A DNA stretch of 64,000 nt from Skeletonema tropicum (GCA_037178625.1 CM074132.1:2046001-2110000); one strand, 5' to 3'. Counted from the stretch's first letter, positions 10,541 to 22,327 are shown. Notes: generated from the sequence alone by a model not told the origin. Made by a program: numbers and translations.

Positions 10541-12276
10541 TTAAAAACCTATCCTCCTACACCCTCCTACACCCTTCCTACCCCCTATATGGCCCTCCTA
10601 TGGCCTACATCATGGCGCTTCTACACCCCATGGGCGACCATCCACTGCAATCACCGGCCATAGTCTGTTAGAGCATGTTATTAGCTTATGTTAGAGCCGC
10701 CGGTCGGAGTTGTTGGTCAAAATATTATAGCGTGTAGTGTCAAAAATGAGGACATCGATCGCAGCAAGATCTACTTCTGCACATTAAATGTTGGGGCGGA
10801 TAACACAACAAATCAATGGAAGCCGTGGCGTAAATCATCTAATGATATGTCAGGAAGGTATCTGCAACATGGCGGCATTATGGGGCGGTCGTCGGTGTTG
10901 GTTGATACGTTAGTAGGGCCGAGAAAGTTTGCTCGGACGACGCTGCAGACGATGTCATCGTTATATTTAAAGCCGTTTCCTTCACTGTTACTGATACTGC
11001 CACCCTCAATGACCAACACAATAATCAGCTTTAATTTGCCGCGAAGGTGGACTATCCATGAGCTATGTCAACGAAATAATCCTTGCGTATCTACCTGTTT
11101 TGAAACGAATGATAATGCTATCCACAACATCTGTTGGGTGGTTATTGGCAGAACAAAATGGGAAGAGACGTTGTACGAGGCAGCAACCTTTGTTATTATA
11201 CTATGAGAGCGAGGGGGGACAACGATTTGGTGACCTGCGTCTTGACACTACGAATAACAAATCATTATTGTTGAAATACATATTGCTATTTAGTTGAATA
11301 ATTTCAAATAACACGCACAATCTGTCGATTGATTTCGTTACAATGGCAATATTTAAGGTAATACTTGATCATGTACACTACCACCCCATACATGATGACT
11401 CATTAATGTGCTCTTGGGCCAAAATACATTGTAAAGAGTATAAATATGCCATTGACCTATTCAGCAGTAATCTGTAACTACCCTCCTTAGTGATACTTTG
11501 TTGGCATGCACCACCTCAAATGAGCATAACCACAGTCTCCAATGCAGATACTCTATATCTTGTAGGATTTAATAGTAAGATATTGTCGTGTGAGCCTTGA
11601 TATCATATAAATTGAAGATATTTAAGTCACTTCCAGCATCTTGATGGCTGCCGTAATGGTGTCCAGAACCTCAATAAAGGGAGTGACCTGCATGACCTTG
11701 CACAAATTATGGCCACCACTCACGTAGGATAGTTGTATGAAGGATATGGAGGGGTGGTACTCTATGGCATCAATAATACCATGGATTAATAATTGACCCC
11801 CATTGACGCTTCGCATGCTCGAATATGACGGAGTTCCATTTAGTGACCAAACGGGAGCGAGCGAAGCGAGCGACCTTTACTTCTCTCTATTCAATATATG
11901 AACCGATATCAGATAAAGTGGTATTACTATATTACCGAAGCGTGGATGACTACGCTTTCGAATTAACTTCTTCAGCGGATAGCAATGCTTATACTCTCGT
12001 GCAAATACTTGTATTTGTATATCTCGCCTGTATACAGGCTTATTGACATACACGTCAATATATCCCGGGCTCTATAACGAGCTGTGGTAGGAGAGACAGC
12101 CCTCTCCCGTGGTTCCGACTGCGACGCTGTTTGGTTCTGCCCTCGGCGTATGCAGACTCCAATTGTTGGTTCAATGATGTCTAGGTAGCGATAATGCAAC
12201 ATTTACCTAATTTCCTAAGTGATATGATAGTAATAGTGAGGAAAGGCGGCTTAGTCGATGCAAAGTTTACGTATTG
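10541..12276. other. Repeat-rich stretch with no convincing gene
   Basis: A 172-residue plus-strand frame at 10688-11206 and a 68-residue minus-strand frame inside it show no family I recognise and no conserved motif. A minus-strand frame at 11622-11816 may be a decayed transposon fragment, since it overlaps the dispersed repeat at 11744. AT-rich sequence otherwise. Confidence 0.5.
11744..12229. repeat. Dispersed repeat, copy 1 (two blocks)
   Basis: Blocks 11744-11853 and 12131-12229 match 20178-20288 and 20407-20506 in the same order and orientation at over 90% identity. The material between the blocks (about 277 bp here, about 118 bp there) is unrelated. The pair frames the transposon block 12.2-20.2 kb. 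Confidence 0.75.
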
Positions 12277-15200
12277 TACCGTCGGGCATCCTCGCGTATT
12301 TATGATCTAGCGGGCCTGCGTCCTTTGTTTGCCCCCATAGCCCCCTTTTTATCGCTAGATAATCGCTAGTTGTTTGACACACATGTGCGTTGAGGTGCCC
12401 CACCACCACCACCTACCACCCAATGGTGCAACTCCGAAAAATGGACTTGAACCATGTCCTACTATCCCTACTAGTTCAGAAACTGCCTCGTGCGCAAGTT
12501 GGGAAGCCTTAGATTTTGTATTATTGGCTGCGGACTAGTTGCCTTTTTTTCTGTTGGCGAATCACCATCTGAATTGATACACATCTCTCATAACATCGTG
12601 CCATGGCGTTTATCTGAAGTCCACGCACCACTCCGAGCAGCCATCGTCCATATGCTGGATCATAATGACGCCCTAAACAAACTATTTACCATCGACAAGC
12701 TCGCCGTGATGTGCAATATAGCAGCAGGTCTGGATGATGAGGGGATTCATGTGACAACAAAAGACTTATGTAATGCATTCAAAAACTCAAACGACGCTAC
12801 CCATATAAATGCGATGTGTGTCGACAGCGATACCGAACACGTACTTCGTTATCGAAGGCACAGGCCTGCAAAAAACAATCCATTTATTACTTCTGTTGGA
12901 CGGTTTGTATCGACTGATGTGCCGGTAGGCAAACCTTTGACCAAAACTGTTCGCGTTCCAGAGATGGCCGAGGATGTCAAAAGCTCATTATAAAAATTTC
13001 TACAGAGTCGGGCGACGAAGAAAAGAAAGGCCGATGACAAGCGAGCAGCACCCAAAATAGAGGGCAAGAAGAAGAAGAAGAAGAAGTCTAACTCGAGGGA
13101 AATGGAAGACGAAAAGGAGAAGGAGAGGCGTAAGTTGGAGGAGGATGAGAGGTGTAAGTTGGAAGAGAAGAAGAAGGTGGAGGCTAATCAAAAGAAATTA
13201 CTCATTGATGCCGCGAAACAGCTAGAGGTAAAACGAAAGGCCGCTGAAAAGTTAGAAGAGATAAGACAGAAAGTAATCGCGTTAAACAATTCGCTTTCTG
13301 ATCTAGGCTCTACCTCAACACGTTCAGCTCCTATGGAAGTGGAGGAAGGTGGTCGACGTCTTTATTACATCTTGGATGGAAGAGCGGGCTTCATTCATTA
13401 TCCAGAGGGGACGGCATGTGTGTTGAATCATGACATTCAGGATGGGTTACATGGACTACCAGACGGCTATGGTGACGATTATGATCACAATCAGACACGC
13501 CGGGATCGGGCTTACGAGCTACATAATTATGGTGCGACACAATTCTTTCTACCCAAAGGAGCGAGTGCTGTAGCTACAAACCACCAAGTGAGAAGGGAAA
13601 GTTCACATGATATTCAACACAACCTTCATGCACTGTTTAGTGGAGAGAAATCAACGTTCGGTGAGGATGCACTCCGCATTGCTGCTGTGTTCAACGCACA
13701 AGGATACGGCGCATCGGACGAAACAATTGAGATGATTACTGTTGGCTGGACAAAAGCGCTGCTAGAAGAGCTTGACATAAAAGATATTGATGCATCTAGT
13801 ATTGCCAAGGGATGCCCATCTAGGAGGACGTTTGTTAGAAATGAAGCTAGCCTAGCGGCTGATTGCATGATTGTTGTCTTGCAAGAAATCATGGATGACG
13901 GGGCAAAGCATTTTGCCATCATCACTGATCATGGCAAACGAGCGGGGCTTGAGCACTTTGTCAAGATATTAGTCTGGGCTGGTTGGGAGGATGAGGGCAA
14001 GACCAAGAAGATAATCAAGTTCCATTGCCTTGATGTGGACACAAGTGCTCATGACGCTGATGGCTGTGCTGACGCAGTTAAGAAGTCACTTGAGGAGTTC
14101 TCTGGACTGGACGACTTCAAAGTGACCGCAATTAATCATGTAGTCAATCTGTTCGACAAAGATAGTTGGGGAAAGAACGCCAGCGGGTTGCCAAATGACT
14201 TTAGTACACTCCATGATGCAATATGGAATGAGATTGCAATCCATTCATCGCATCAGCAGCGCTGCGAGAACTACGTGCAGCTAGCGGCACTGGTTTCGAA
14301 GACGAATGTGGGCGAAGTCCGTCGCACGTTGCGTGCTATCATCCTTTCTACCATCATCAGACCATTCCACATGTGGGCCAAGAAAGAAATAGTCAAACGT
14401 AACCCAGATAAGAAAGCCCCTCGTCGTGTTGAAGGACAAGTGCGTGGGGAATTGCTTATCAGGTTTATAGAAAGATTCTTTCTTCCGAAGCTGGTAAAGG
14501 CCAAACGGGCTTTGACACTGAAACGTTACGAAGAACTCAAGAATAAGCTTATGGATCGAAACGAAAAGACAAGTGCACGCTACGCAAACGAGAGGATGTC
14601 GGAATTCAGAGCGTGTCTTGAGAAAAACATGAGGAAGATGACAAAGTCTGAGGAGGCAGCCGGACGATATGACAAGACGGTATTGACAGAGGGAGGCATC
14701 TCATTCAAACTACTCACAATGGTCAACTCTTGCAAAACTTGCAATACCTATTGGAAGAAAAGAAAAAACTATCATTGTCTAAACATGGGATGCTGTTTGG
14801 CAGCCGTCTTGAAACATCGAAAGATCGACTTGTCTAAGAAACAGCTATGTGGCTTGGCTATTGCAGAGAAGAGGAAACAATTGAGAACAGCGGTAACCAG
14901 CGTGAAAATGGTTGACCAAGGGCAGGGGCAACAAGGATTTGATAGCAATGACGTTAAGTACTTCGTACCTGAAACAGAAATTGGGAAAAGCCTCCTGGGA
15001 AAGCAAAAGGAAATGATGGAAAATGAAAAGGGTGTAAATACATGAAAACGACAACAAGAACAACACATCTCATGTCCGTCTTCACAAATACATAAATCTA
15101 GACTACTTGAAATTGATTAATCCATAGCTTGCTTACAAAGGCTTCCCAACTTGCGCACACGCATGGCACTATTACATCATAGGAAAGGACAAGGTTGCTC

Positions 15201-15371
15201 ATTACTCGGCGCAAGTTCGAACTTGGTCCTTCATGTCGGGGCAGGCTGCACACTTTTCGTTCTAGCGATCATCTAGCGATTGCCCACGAAATCCCCCAAA
15301 AACAGCCAATAAAGGGGGGAGCACACAATGACGCCCGCTGGATCATAAAAACGCGAGGATGCCCGACGGTA
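12277..15371 (+). mobile_element. 3.1-kb TIR DNA transposon
   Basis: The left end (TACCGTCGGGCATCCTCGCG at 12277) and the right end (its complement ending 15371) are inverted repeats. Further matching inverted blocks occur inward: TCGCTAGAT(A/G)ATCGCTAG, a gcaagttgggaagcctt block at 12492 and its complement near 15139. The imperfect TIRs are therefore about 230 bp long. The element encloses the long ORFs at 12490-15045. The target-site duplication is not clear; AAAGTT occurs near both ends, but not symmetrically. Confidence 0.75.
12490..15045 (+). pseudogene. Transposase-like gene of the TIR transposon, one in-frame stop
   Basis: One reading frame runs from about 12490 to 15045, broken only by TAA at 12991-12993; the frame stays open between it and the ATG at 13102. 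The first part has no ATG near its start (it opens at a GTG). The 647-residue second part begins with a Lys/Glu-rich coiled stretch. It then contains FAIITDHGKRAGLEHFVK and KFHCLDVDTSAHDADG, an arrangement like the first acidic residues of DDE transposases of the hAT-like fold. A C-x2-C / H-C-x4-C cluster (SCKTCNTY...HCLNMGCC) lies near the C-terminus. Transposase function follows mainly from the surrounding TIRs; the superfamily is uncertain. The stop could be a lesion, a base error, or lie in an unrecognised intron. Confidence 0.6.
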
Positions 15372-15459
15372 AAGTTGCGAGTCATTCAGCTCTCCCTCCT
15401 ATCCTTAACTGGATACGTGTCTCTGTGGGTCTAAAATAGGTAAGTTTGTACAAATGCTT

Positions 15460-15516
15460 TCCCTCAGCAAGTGTAGCTGCCGGGTATGTAGGCAGCGGAA
15501 CAAGCTGAGGGAAAGG
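15460..15516. repeat. Stem-loop with CTTTCCCTCAGC arms
   Basis: CTTTCCCTCAGC and its complement GCTGAGGGAAAG flank a loop that itself contains GCTGCC...GGCAGC. It lies just 3' (minus strand) of the reverse-transcriptase remnant and may belong to that element's 3' end. Confidence 0.4.
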
Positions 15517-15520
15517 AAGA

Positions 15521-17036
15521 CTACGATTCTGTTGTCCTCCCCAGGTAAGTACTTACCTCCTCACCTCTGTTTTGAAAGAGGGAGGTTTGAGAGACAATAT
15601 CTCCAATGTTTTTTGCTCTCTTGTAGCATACTACCATCTTTTCGATTCCGATTGTGTCGCGTAGGGTGGTAGAAAGCTCCTCCTCATATATCTGTTGACA
15701 GGTTCGACTAGGGATGTAATGAGGGTGGAACCGACCGAGTTTCAAATAGATGTTTTTGTCATTATCTGAGGTGGTAGATTCTGAGATGGCTTGGAGCAGT
15801 GGAGGTGGGTTGCAGACTTTGTAGTTTGCATCTACGAACATTCGTTTGAGTTGGTCGAAGTCCCATCCTCTGTCGAGCAAGCGTTGGAAAAATAGTCTTG
15901 CTACCTCAACATAGTTTTTTATCGGTGCACTGCCAATAGTATCTCTTGAGTTCGCCAAATATTACCCCTTTCATCGTGTTCCTCTTGATCTTGAGCAAGG
16001 AAGAATGTACAACAAGCTGCAAAGCAAGCGAAGAAAAGCAAGAAGAGGCAATCAAATGAAGCAGTAGCAGTAGCCAGGGGTCGAAGGCGAAGGAAGGCTC
16101 CTACATAGGCTATAATCCGGACTAGCAGGTTGGATGCCACTATTGGGATCAAGTAAAGATCAAAATTATATAAAAGTATTTCACTTTGGACTATCAGTGT
16201 TGTATAAAATGTTCGGTTCCACAGAATGATATAGTTCCACACATTTGTGAGTTTGGCTCCAAAAATCAGGGAGGGATATGCATAATTCAGGGAATTAAAT
16301 CAAAGCGGCCCAGGTCCAGTACCACATCCACATTTAGCGTTAACTGGTCTGAGGGCAGTAGGTGTTTTATGGACTTTTGCGGTTGCTCTGAATCTTCCTT
16401 GCCCGCTACCAGCGGCTTCATAGCACTTGTTGATGTAGATCTTGATGTGTTCTGGGATCGCTGCTGAGTTCTTGACACTGCCTACTTTATATGCCATCAA
16501 ATTGAGTTGCCTCCGAAATGCAATTCGATTGAGGTACTCATATTGGCTCTCCTTCCCAAGGAAAGCTTTGAGGCACCATCGAATGTATACAGAACGTTCG
16601 ATAATGACAGGCCCCAAATTTTTGTCTGCGAAGATAATGATCAGATTGGGGTTGTTCTTGAGGCTATATAGTACTGAGAACTCTTGTTTAGAAAGATTCG
16701 GTTGAGACCATTTACTGGCGAATTTAGCGTGCTCTTGTCTAAGTCGATCTGAGAACGTTTGATGCCTGCTTCCACTTCTGCATTAGCTAAGGGTGGATCG
16801 TATCGTTCTTCTCGACTTTTCTTAAAATGTAGCTTAGGGATATATGGATGTTGCGGTTTGGTTGGGTCGTCTACATGAATGTTCTTCCAGTAGTTTCGAT
16901 TTCTGATATCCCATCCAAAGTCACCTGATGATCTCTTCGATGTTATTAGTTGGATATGGTGCGAGGATGCCGAAGTTAAGTCCTCTGCCCAGCACCTTTC
17001 TAGTTCCGATAGGGAGTTTGGTTGTTGGTTTACACA
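15521..17036 (-). pseudogene. Decayed reverse-transcriptase retroelement, minus strand
   Basis: Read on the minus strand, fragments appear in the right order for a reverse transcriptase, but in several frames. First comes ADKNLGPVIIERSVYI followed by FRATAKVHKTPTALRPVNAK (about 16650-16300), the fingers region of the family with a KVHK-P-RP motif. Much later comes a C-terminal part, FHPHYIPSRTCQQIYEEELS ... CYKRAKNIGDIV (15521-15958), which resembles the tail of Penelope-like or similar RTs. The palm with the catalytic aspartates is missing between 15958 and 16300, so the copy is dead. Family name is inference. Confidence 0.6.
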
Positions 17037-17047
17037 GATTGTGAAGA

Positions 17048-19565
17048 GTGAGATTCTTTGCCGGATTTAGCGCATGCTCCAATGGTAGACGAGTTGAAAT
17101 GGCGGAGTGGGCTACATGGCTTGGATGCGCACAACCGGATTATGCCAAAATCCGTGCCCGTGCCCTCAACCACGTGCGTCTGCTTGCAGTGGATAAGGAG
17201 CCGGGAGTCCGCCCTTTGGGCTGTGGTGAAATCTGGATGCGGCTGATCTCTGGAACAATCCTTGATCAGTGCAAAGAGCGAGCGCGGGACGCCTGCAACA
17301 ATGTCCAACTCTGTGCTGGACTTCAGGCGGGCATTGAAGGTGCAACTCATGCCATTCTGGAGGTATTTCCAGAATTGGGTGGGTGGCTGAACATGCAAAG
17401 AGCGGCGAATAAGCCGGAGACGGAGATCAGAGATGGATATGACGGAGGTGATGGAGATGGGTCTGATGATAGCGAGATGGAAAGTTCAAGTCAGAATGAA
17501 GAGCCACCGGCGGGTGCCACAACTGAGGAGGCGAGCACTGACCCAACACCCCCACCCTTCCCTGAATATCCCATCCAACCTGACACGGAAAACTCGCACT
17601 ACATCCCAGAGAGTGGCTATGGCCTCCTCCTAGTGGATGCTCGCAATGCATTCAATGAACTCAATCGATACAACATGTTGTGGGAGGTATACCATCGATG
17701 CCCCCCACTCGCAATGATAGCTTTCAACCGCTATCGCCACCATAGCCTATAGCCTTTGCTTTATGCGGAATGAAATGGGAGAAGACCCAACCGTCATTGC
17801 GTGCAAGGAGGGCATCACGCAGGGGTGCTGCCTGTCTATGGTGTGCTATGGCATCGCCCTGATGCCACTAGCGGAATGGTTAAGGGAAAAAGTCCCTGGA
17901 GCTCTCCAACCTTGGTATGCTGATGATCTCGGCGGTGTCGGTACTGCACTCGATAACGCTACTATGCTTCAGCTTCTCAAAGAAAGGGGGCCCTATGTTG
18001 GATACTATCCCGAACCAGATAAATCCCACTACATTTGTATGCCGCAAGATGAGGATGCTGCACGAGCAGCCTTTGAAGCGGCTGGCATCTCGGAACTGAA
18101 TTATGGACGCCACCACCGATACCTTGGTGGAGTGTATGGTGATGCAGCTGAGAAGGAGGAGTGGGTCAAGAAGAAAGTGGAACAGTGGGTATATTGCGTG
18201 GAAGTCCTTGGCAAATGTGCCTACACACAACCCCAGGCGGCTTATGCAGGTTTTGTACTGTCTCTTCAGAATGAATGGACATACTTATCGCGCATTGTGC
18301 CAAACGTGGGGCCCCTTCTTGCTCCGATTGAGGTTGCCATTAGAGAGAAATTTATCCCAACCCTCTTTGGCATCTCCCCATCGGAATTATCTGGAGAGTT
18401 GCGACACCTGCTTTCCCTTAGTGTGAAACATGCAGGCTTAGCAATCCGGTTCCCTGTGGAACAATCTGAGGATTGCTTCAAAACGTCGCGACAAGTGGTG
18501 GAACACCTGGTTGAAACGCTGGTCAATCGTCGGGAACTCTGCCCGAAACCGAAAACCCACCAGTACTCAGCTATGATGGCTAAAATTGGATCGCAGGAAG
18601 CGAAGAAGCTTGATGCTGAGTACCATCTCACCCAGTGGGGGAGAGAGAAACCAGGTGATAAGAGGAGGTTGGAACGGATCTGTGAGACTGGATGTTGGCT
18701 GACGGCTGTCCCAAACCGCCTCAATGGCACGATCCTATCGGCTGAAGAGTTTCGAGACAACTTACGTCTCCGGTACAACCTGAAGCCGTTGGATATGTCA
18801 GACCTATGCGATGGATTTGGTGCAAAAATGACGGTGGAACATGCTCTCCAATGCAAGGTGGGCGGTCTCGTCCATTGCCGCCACAATGATGTTACGAGGG
18901 AATTTGGCTCCTTGTGCAAGCAAGCCTTTACTCCCGGTGACGTTGAGTACGAACCCTTTATCTACACTAGTACTCAACGCACTGCTGCAGAGGCAGAGGC
19001 TGCTGCCGCAGCAGATGCTGAAAATACCACGCAACAACACAACGCAACTGATGGGTCGACCCCAGTGACAACAACGGAAGAGCGTGGAGATGTGATGGTC
19101 TCCCACTTCTGGAAGAGACAGCGTAGAACTGTCTTTGACACTCGCATCACCGACGCGGACTGCCTCTCCTACCGCAACAAGAACAAGGCGCCTTCGGCTG
19201 TCTTGAGGCAACAAGAGAGGGAGAAAATCCGCAAGTACAAGGCAGCTTGTCTTGAGCGACGTCGGGACTTCACCCCCCTCTGCTTCACGGCTGATGGAAT
19301 GCCAGGTAGAGATGCCTTGAATGCGATGCGTCAACTGGGTACACACTTAGCTGAAAAATGGGAGCGTCAGCGTAGCCAGATGATATTCTATGTGCGGGTA
19401 CGCATGTCCCTTGCCTTAAACTCCCTCCTGCTCAGAGGGAGTAGGGACAGGCACCACCGCATCCGGCCACTCACATTGAGAATGGGCCGGGGATGTCCAA
19501 CTGGCACACCTGGAGTGGGGAGTAATCCCCTCTCCCCCACCTCTGCGGTGGCAGAGGTTGAGTGA
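17048..19565 (+). pseudogene. Non-LTR retrotransposon (LINE) RT with restriction-like endonuclease, 5'-truncated, one frameshift
   Basis: The first frame (17048-17752) opens without an ATG, as in a 5'-truncated LINE. It carries VRPLGCGEIWMRLISG and LLLVDARNAFNELNR (RT motif A, catalytic Asp). The second frame (17763-19565) carries GITQGCCLSM and QPWYADDLGGVG (motif C, the YADD box). Next is a Cys/His element, CDGFGAKMTVEHALQC then RHN. A PD-(D/E)xK-like endonuclease region follows: RGDVMV, VFDTRITDADCLSY, KIRKYKAAC. This order is that of LINEs with a C-terminal restriction-like endonuclease. The frame break near 17745 is a 7-bp direct duplication (AGCCTAT AGCCTTTG). An acidic insert (about residues 135-185) separates RT motifs. 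Confidence 0.85.
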
Positions 19566-19684
19566 GGAGTCTCACTCTCACCTGTCGAGAGGCAGTTGAG
19601 AGTAGGAGGGAGGGGGAACATGCCATCACCTCTAGCACAGGTGACAAGAGGAGCGCGGACTTGCTGGCGATCTGTAGTGTTACC

Positions 19685-20043
19685 CTATCCAATAAATCGC
19701 CAATTATTAGTTCTCTTCCGCCATGGGGGTGACCTACCCTATAAAGGTGCTTAAAATGCTGCTCTCGGTGAGCTGAGGTCGAATCCGTGATGTATGTAAT
19801 TTTTTATAAAGAAATTTGTTAGCCCCACTTCTAGCTTGACTTAAGGGTTAACCCCAAAAGGGGTCCCCTCTTCCAGTTTCCTTGGGTCTTTGGCTCCTTT
19901 TCACACAACATTCATTCCACCATGATGCCAAAAGTACCTCACATACACACCGGATTTGAACTCAGCTCACCGAGAGGATTTCAGAACTGTGCTCACCTTT
20001 ATCATAGCACCAATATTCGAAGAGAACTAATCTGCTGGATAGG
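19685..20043. repeat. Imperfect inverted pair of a short repeat with B-box-like sequence
   Basis: About 110 bp at 19685-19796 is the approximate reverse complement of 19951-20043; shared blocks include TTAGTTCTCTTC and CTCTCGGTGAGCTGAG. Each copy ends in a sequence like an RNA polymerase III B box (AGGTCGAATCC, AGTTCAAATCC). No full tRNA fold can be drawn, so a tRNA-derived SINE is only possible, not shown. A plain foldback element is the alternative. Confidence 0.45.
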
Positions 20044-20177
20044 CTAACAGTACAGATCGCCTGCTACTGAAGAATGAGATAGACTGCACCCCTCTTATTA
20101 CCTAAAATGGGCAAGTTCAGATCCAGCTTGCCCAGTAAATAGCTCCTGAATACCATCCTAAACTAATTACTTATTTA

Positions 20178-20506
20178 TATATGGAGGGGTGGTACTCTAT
20201 GGCATCAATAATACCATGGATTAATTGACCCCCATTGACGCTTTGACGCATGCTCGAATTATGACGGAGTTCCATTTAGTGACCAAACACGTCGTCACAT
20301 GCTAAATATCGAAGCCGACCGACTGCACCATTCGATTCTACGTTGAAAATGGGTTTAGAGACAATACTTGGGGGTCAGTAGGCTTATGGTTTATGGTTTT
20401 AAAGGCTTTGGTTCTGCCCTCGGCGTATGAAGACTCCAATTGTTGGTTCAATGATGTCTAGGTAGCGATAATGCAACATTTACCTAATTTCCTAAGTGAT
20501 ATGATA
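20178..20506. repeat. Dispersed repeat, copy 2 (two blocks)
   Basis: Same orientation as copy 1 at 11744-12229, with the blocks at 20178-20288 and 20407-20506. The left part of copy 1 (before 11744) is absent here. Confidence 0.75.
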
Positions 20507-20680
20507 TGTCCTTCTGGTAGCGGCATTGGTTTTGTGATGGGGTACTAGTGTCCATACGATATGTGGGTTCCCTTGGTCTAACTATTACTGTTTTACTACA
20601 CAGTGGACACTAGAGTATTTTGCTGATGGACAAATAACCCCTAAAAACAGGACGGGTGACATCAGTTGCCCGGAGGGCAT

Positions 20681-22071
20681 GGCACCCGGGTGCTTTTTTC
20701 AGATTTTGCTCCGGCAGGCGGTCACTAACAAGCGCTAGTTGTGACCGGAAATATCGCATCTGGGTACTTTTTTTCAAAGCCTCCGGCGGGCGGCGGGATT
20801 TGGTACCATACCAGGGTGGAGTATTAGATTACCAGCTAGGTAAGGATGTACCGGTATGTTCATACTTCCAGCTAGCCAGGAAGATCCCCAAAAACGTATG
20901 TACGATACTGGTACGTAATGTACTATACTACTAGGTACCTATCTACGGTATCATAAGTAGTTACATATCTACATAAGGTATGTAGTACCTTACACTATGT
21001 ACCTGTACATCAGCATGATTGAACGAGGGGAGTGATGCAAAAACACATGTTATCACGATGTTCAACAACGACGGCAGCAACGACGTTGGGGGGGGGGTTA
21101 GCCACTTATCCTAGGGATAGCGCAGGCTCGTCTTCTTCCTCGCTACGGCGGGGGGCGGGGAGATGCCGAAAAACGAAGGGGAACTGCACAACTGTTGTTG
21201 TGCGGCCCCGCATCATATAGAAATCATAATATTTAGCCTTTTGCAGCTGGAGGAGGTTGTGGGCTCGGTAAGGATCTTCGGACCACATTAGCTGTGGATA
21301 CACCGGTTACCACTGGTGGTGATCGTGGCAAATCTAATAGACCGAGTAGGAGACTTGCTGATGAGTATGTGAAGGCATCGAGCGTACAGCAACTCGATTA
21401 TAATATTATTCAGTTGCAACTAATACAAATAAGATTAAACTATCATAATAAATAGAAGGATTTACTAATGAAGCACGGCTATTAAATCAACGTTATCTGT
21501 TAAAGTCATTCAATGAGGGCGATCTTGTATTTTAGTATATATTTATCGAAATACGTTTGGCTATAATTTCGCAGTTCCCCTTTGTTCCTCGGCTATCTCC
21601 CCGCCCCGCCGTAGCGAGGAAGAAGACGAGCCTGCGCTATCCCTATGATAAGTGGCTAACCCCCCCCAACGTCGTTGTTGCCATCGTTGTTGATCATCAC
21701 TCCCCTCGCCCCGTGCCTCTTTCCTCGTTCAATTCAACAACATGAAACATGAACGGTTGTCAGCGGACGTCCGCTCGTGTCCGCTCATCAGCGGACGTCC
21801 GTTCACATCAGCTGACGTCAGCTGACGAGTACGTAACTTAAGGTACTACATACCGTATATAGATATGTAACTACTTACGGTACCATAGATAGGGACCTAA
21901 TCGTACAAGTACTTTACGTAACAGTAGTGTACATAAGTTTTTCGGGGATCTTCCAGCACGTACGGCACGCCGCGCACGATCATCGTGTGTGTTGCACGGA
22001 GAAATGGCACCCGGGTACCAAAGCAAAATCACAATCGGCGGGCGGCATTTCATGTTTGACACCCGGGTGCT
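20681..22071. mobile_element. 1.4-kb foldback element
   Basis: Left arm 20681-21190 and right arm 21569-22071 are imperfect reverse complements, with a spacer of about 380 bp. Shared blocks include CACCCGGGTGC at the ends, GTAGTTACATATCTA, GTTAGCCACTTATC and GCGCAGGCTCGTCTTCTTCC. The right arm alone contains an insert with perfect short palindromes (21762-21775, 21808-21825). No transposase. Arm divergence (roughly a quarter of positions by eye) suggests an old insertion. Confidence 0.8.
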
Positions 22072-22327
22072 ATTCAAAAAGGTGCTTCGTCAAAAAAGGT
22101 ACGAGGGTTATGTATGAATTCCTACGTAGAAGTTCTACGGAGTCATCTCTTCATCGGGTCATTTAGATCACTATGACAATGACCGAAAAATGCACGCAAA
22201 TCTTAACGCCACTACGCCACACACAGCTACTTAGCGCCCATACCAGCACACATCCTCAGACACAACTCCCAGTAACTTTACAATAAAACGAAGGAAAGCA
22301 ACCATCGTGATATAGCTTAACAAAGCC

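Noticed and set aside
10688..11206. 172-codon plus-strand open frame in the transposon block
   Set aside because: No motif, no recognisable family, and an overlapping antisense frame looks just as good; chance or a decayed fragment.
12958..13013. Short intron removing the in-frame stop of the transposase
   Set aside because: TTTCTACAG is a fair acceptor, but the nearest GT donor would make an intron of about 36 bp, too short to splice.
19770..19800. Possible tRNA gene suggested by a B-box-like sequence
   Set aside because: No acceptor or anticodon stem can be formed around it, and the sequence recurs inverted 160 bp away as part of a repeat.
11744..20506. LTR retrotransposon bounded by the two direct repeats
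   Set aside because: The repeats lack consistent length and TG...CA ends, no gag or integrase lies between, and the contents belong to unrelated elements.
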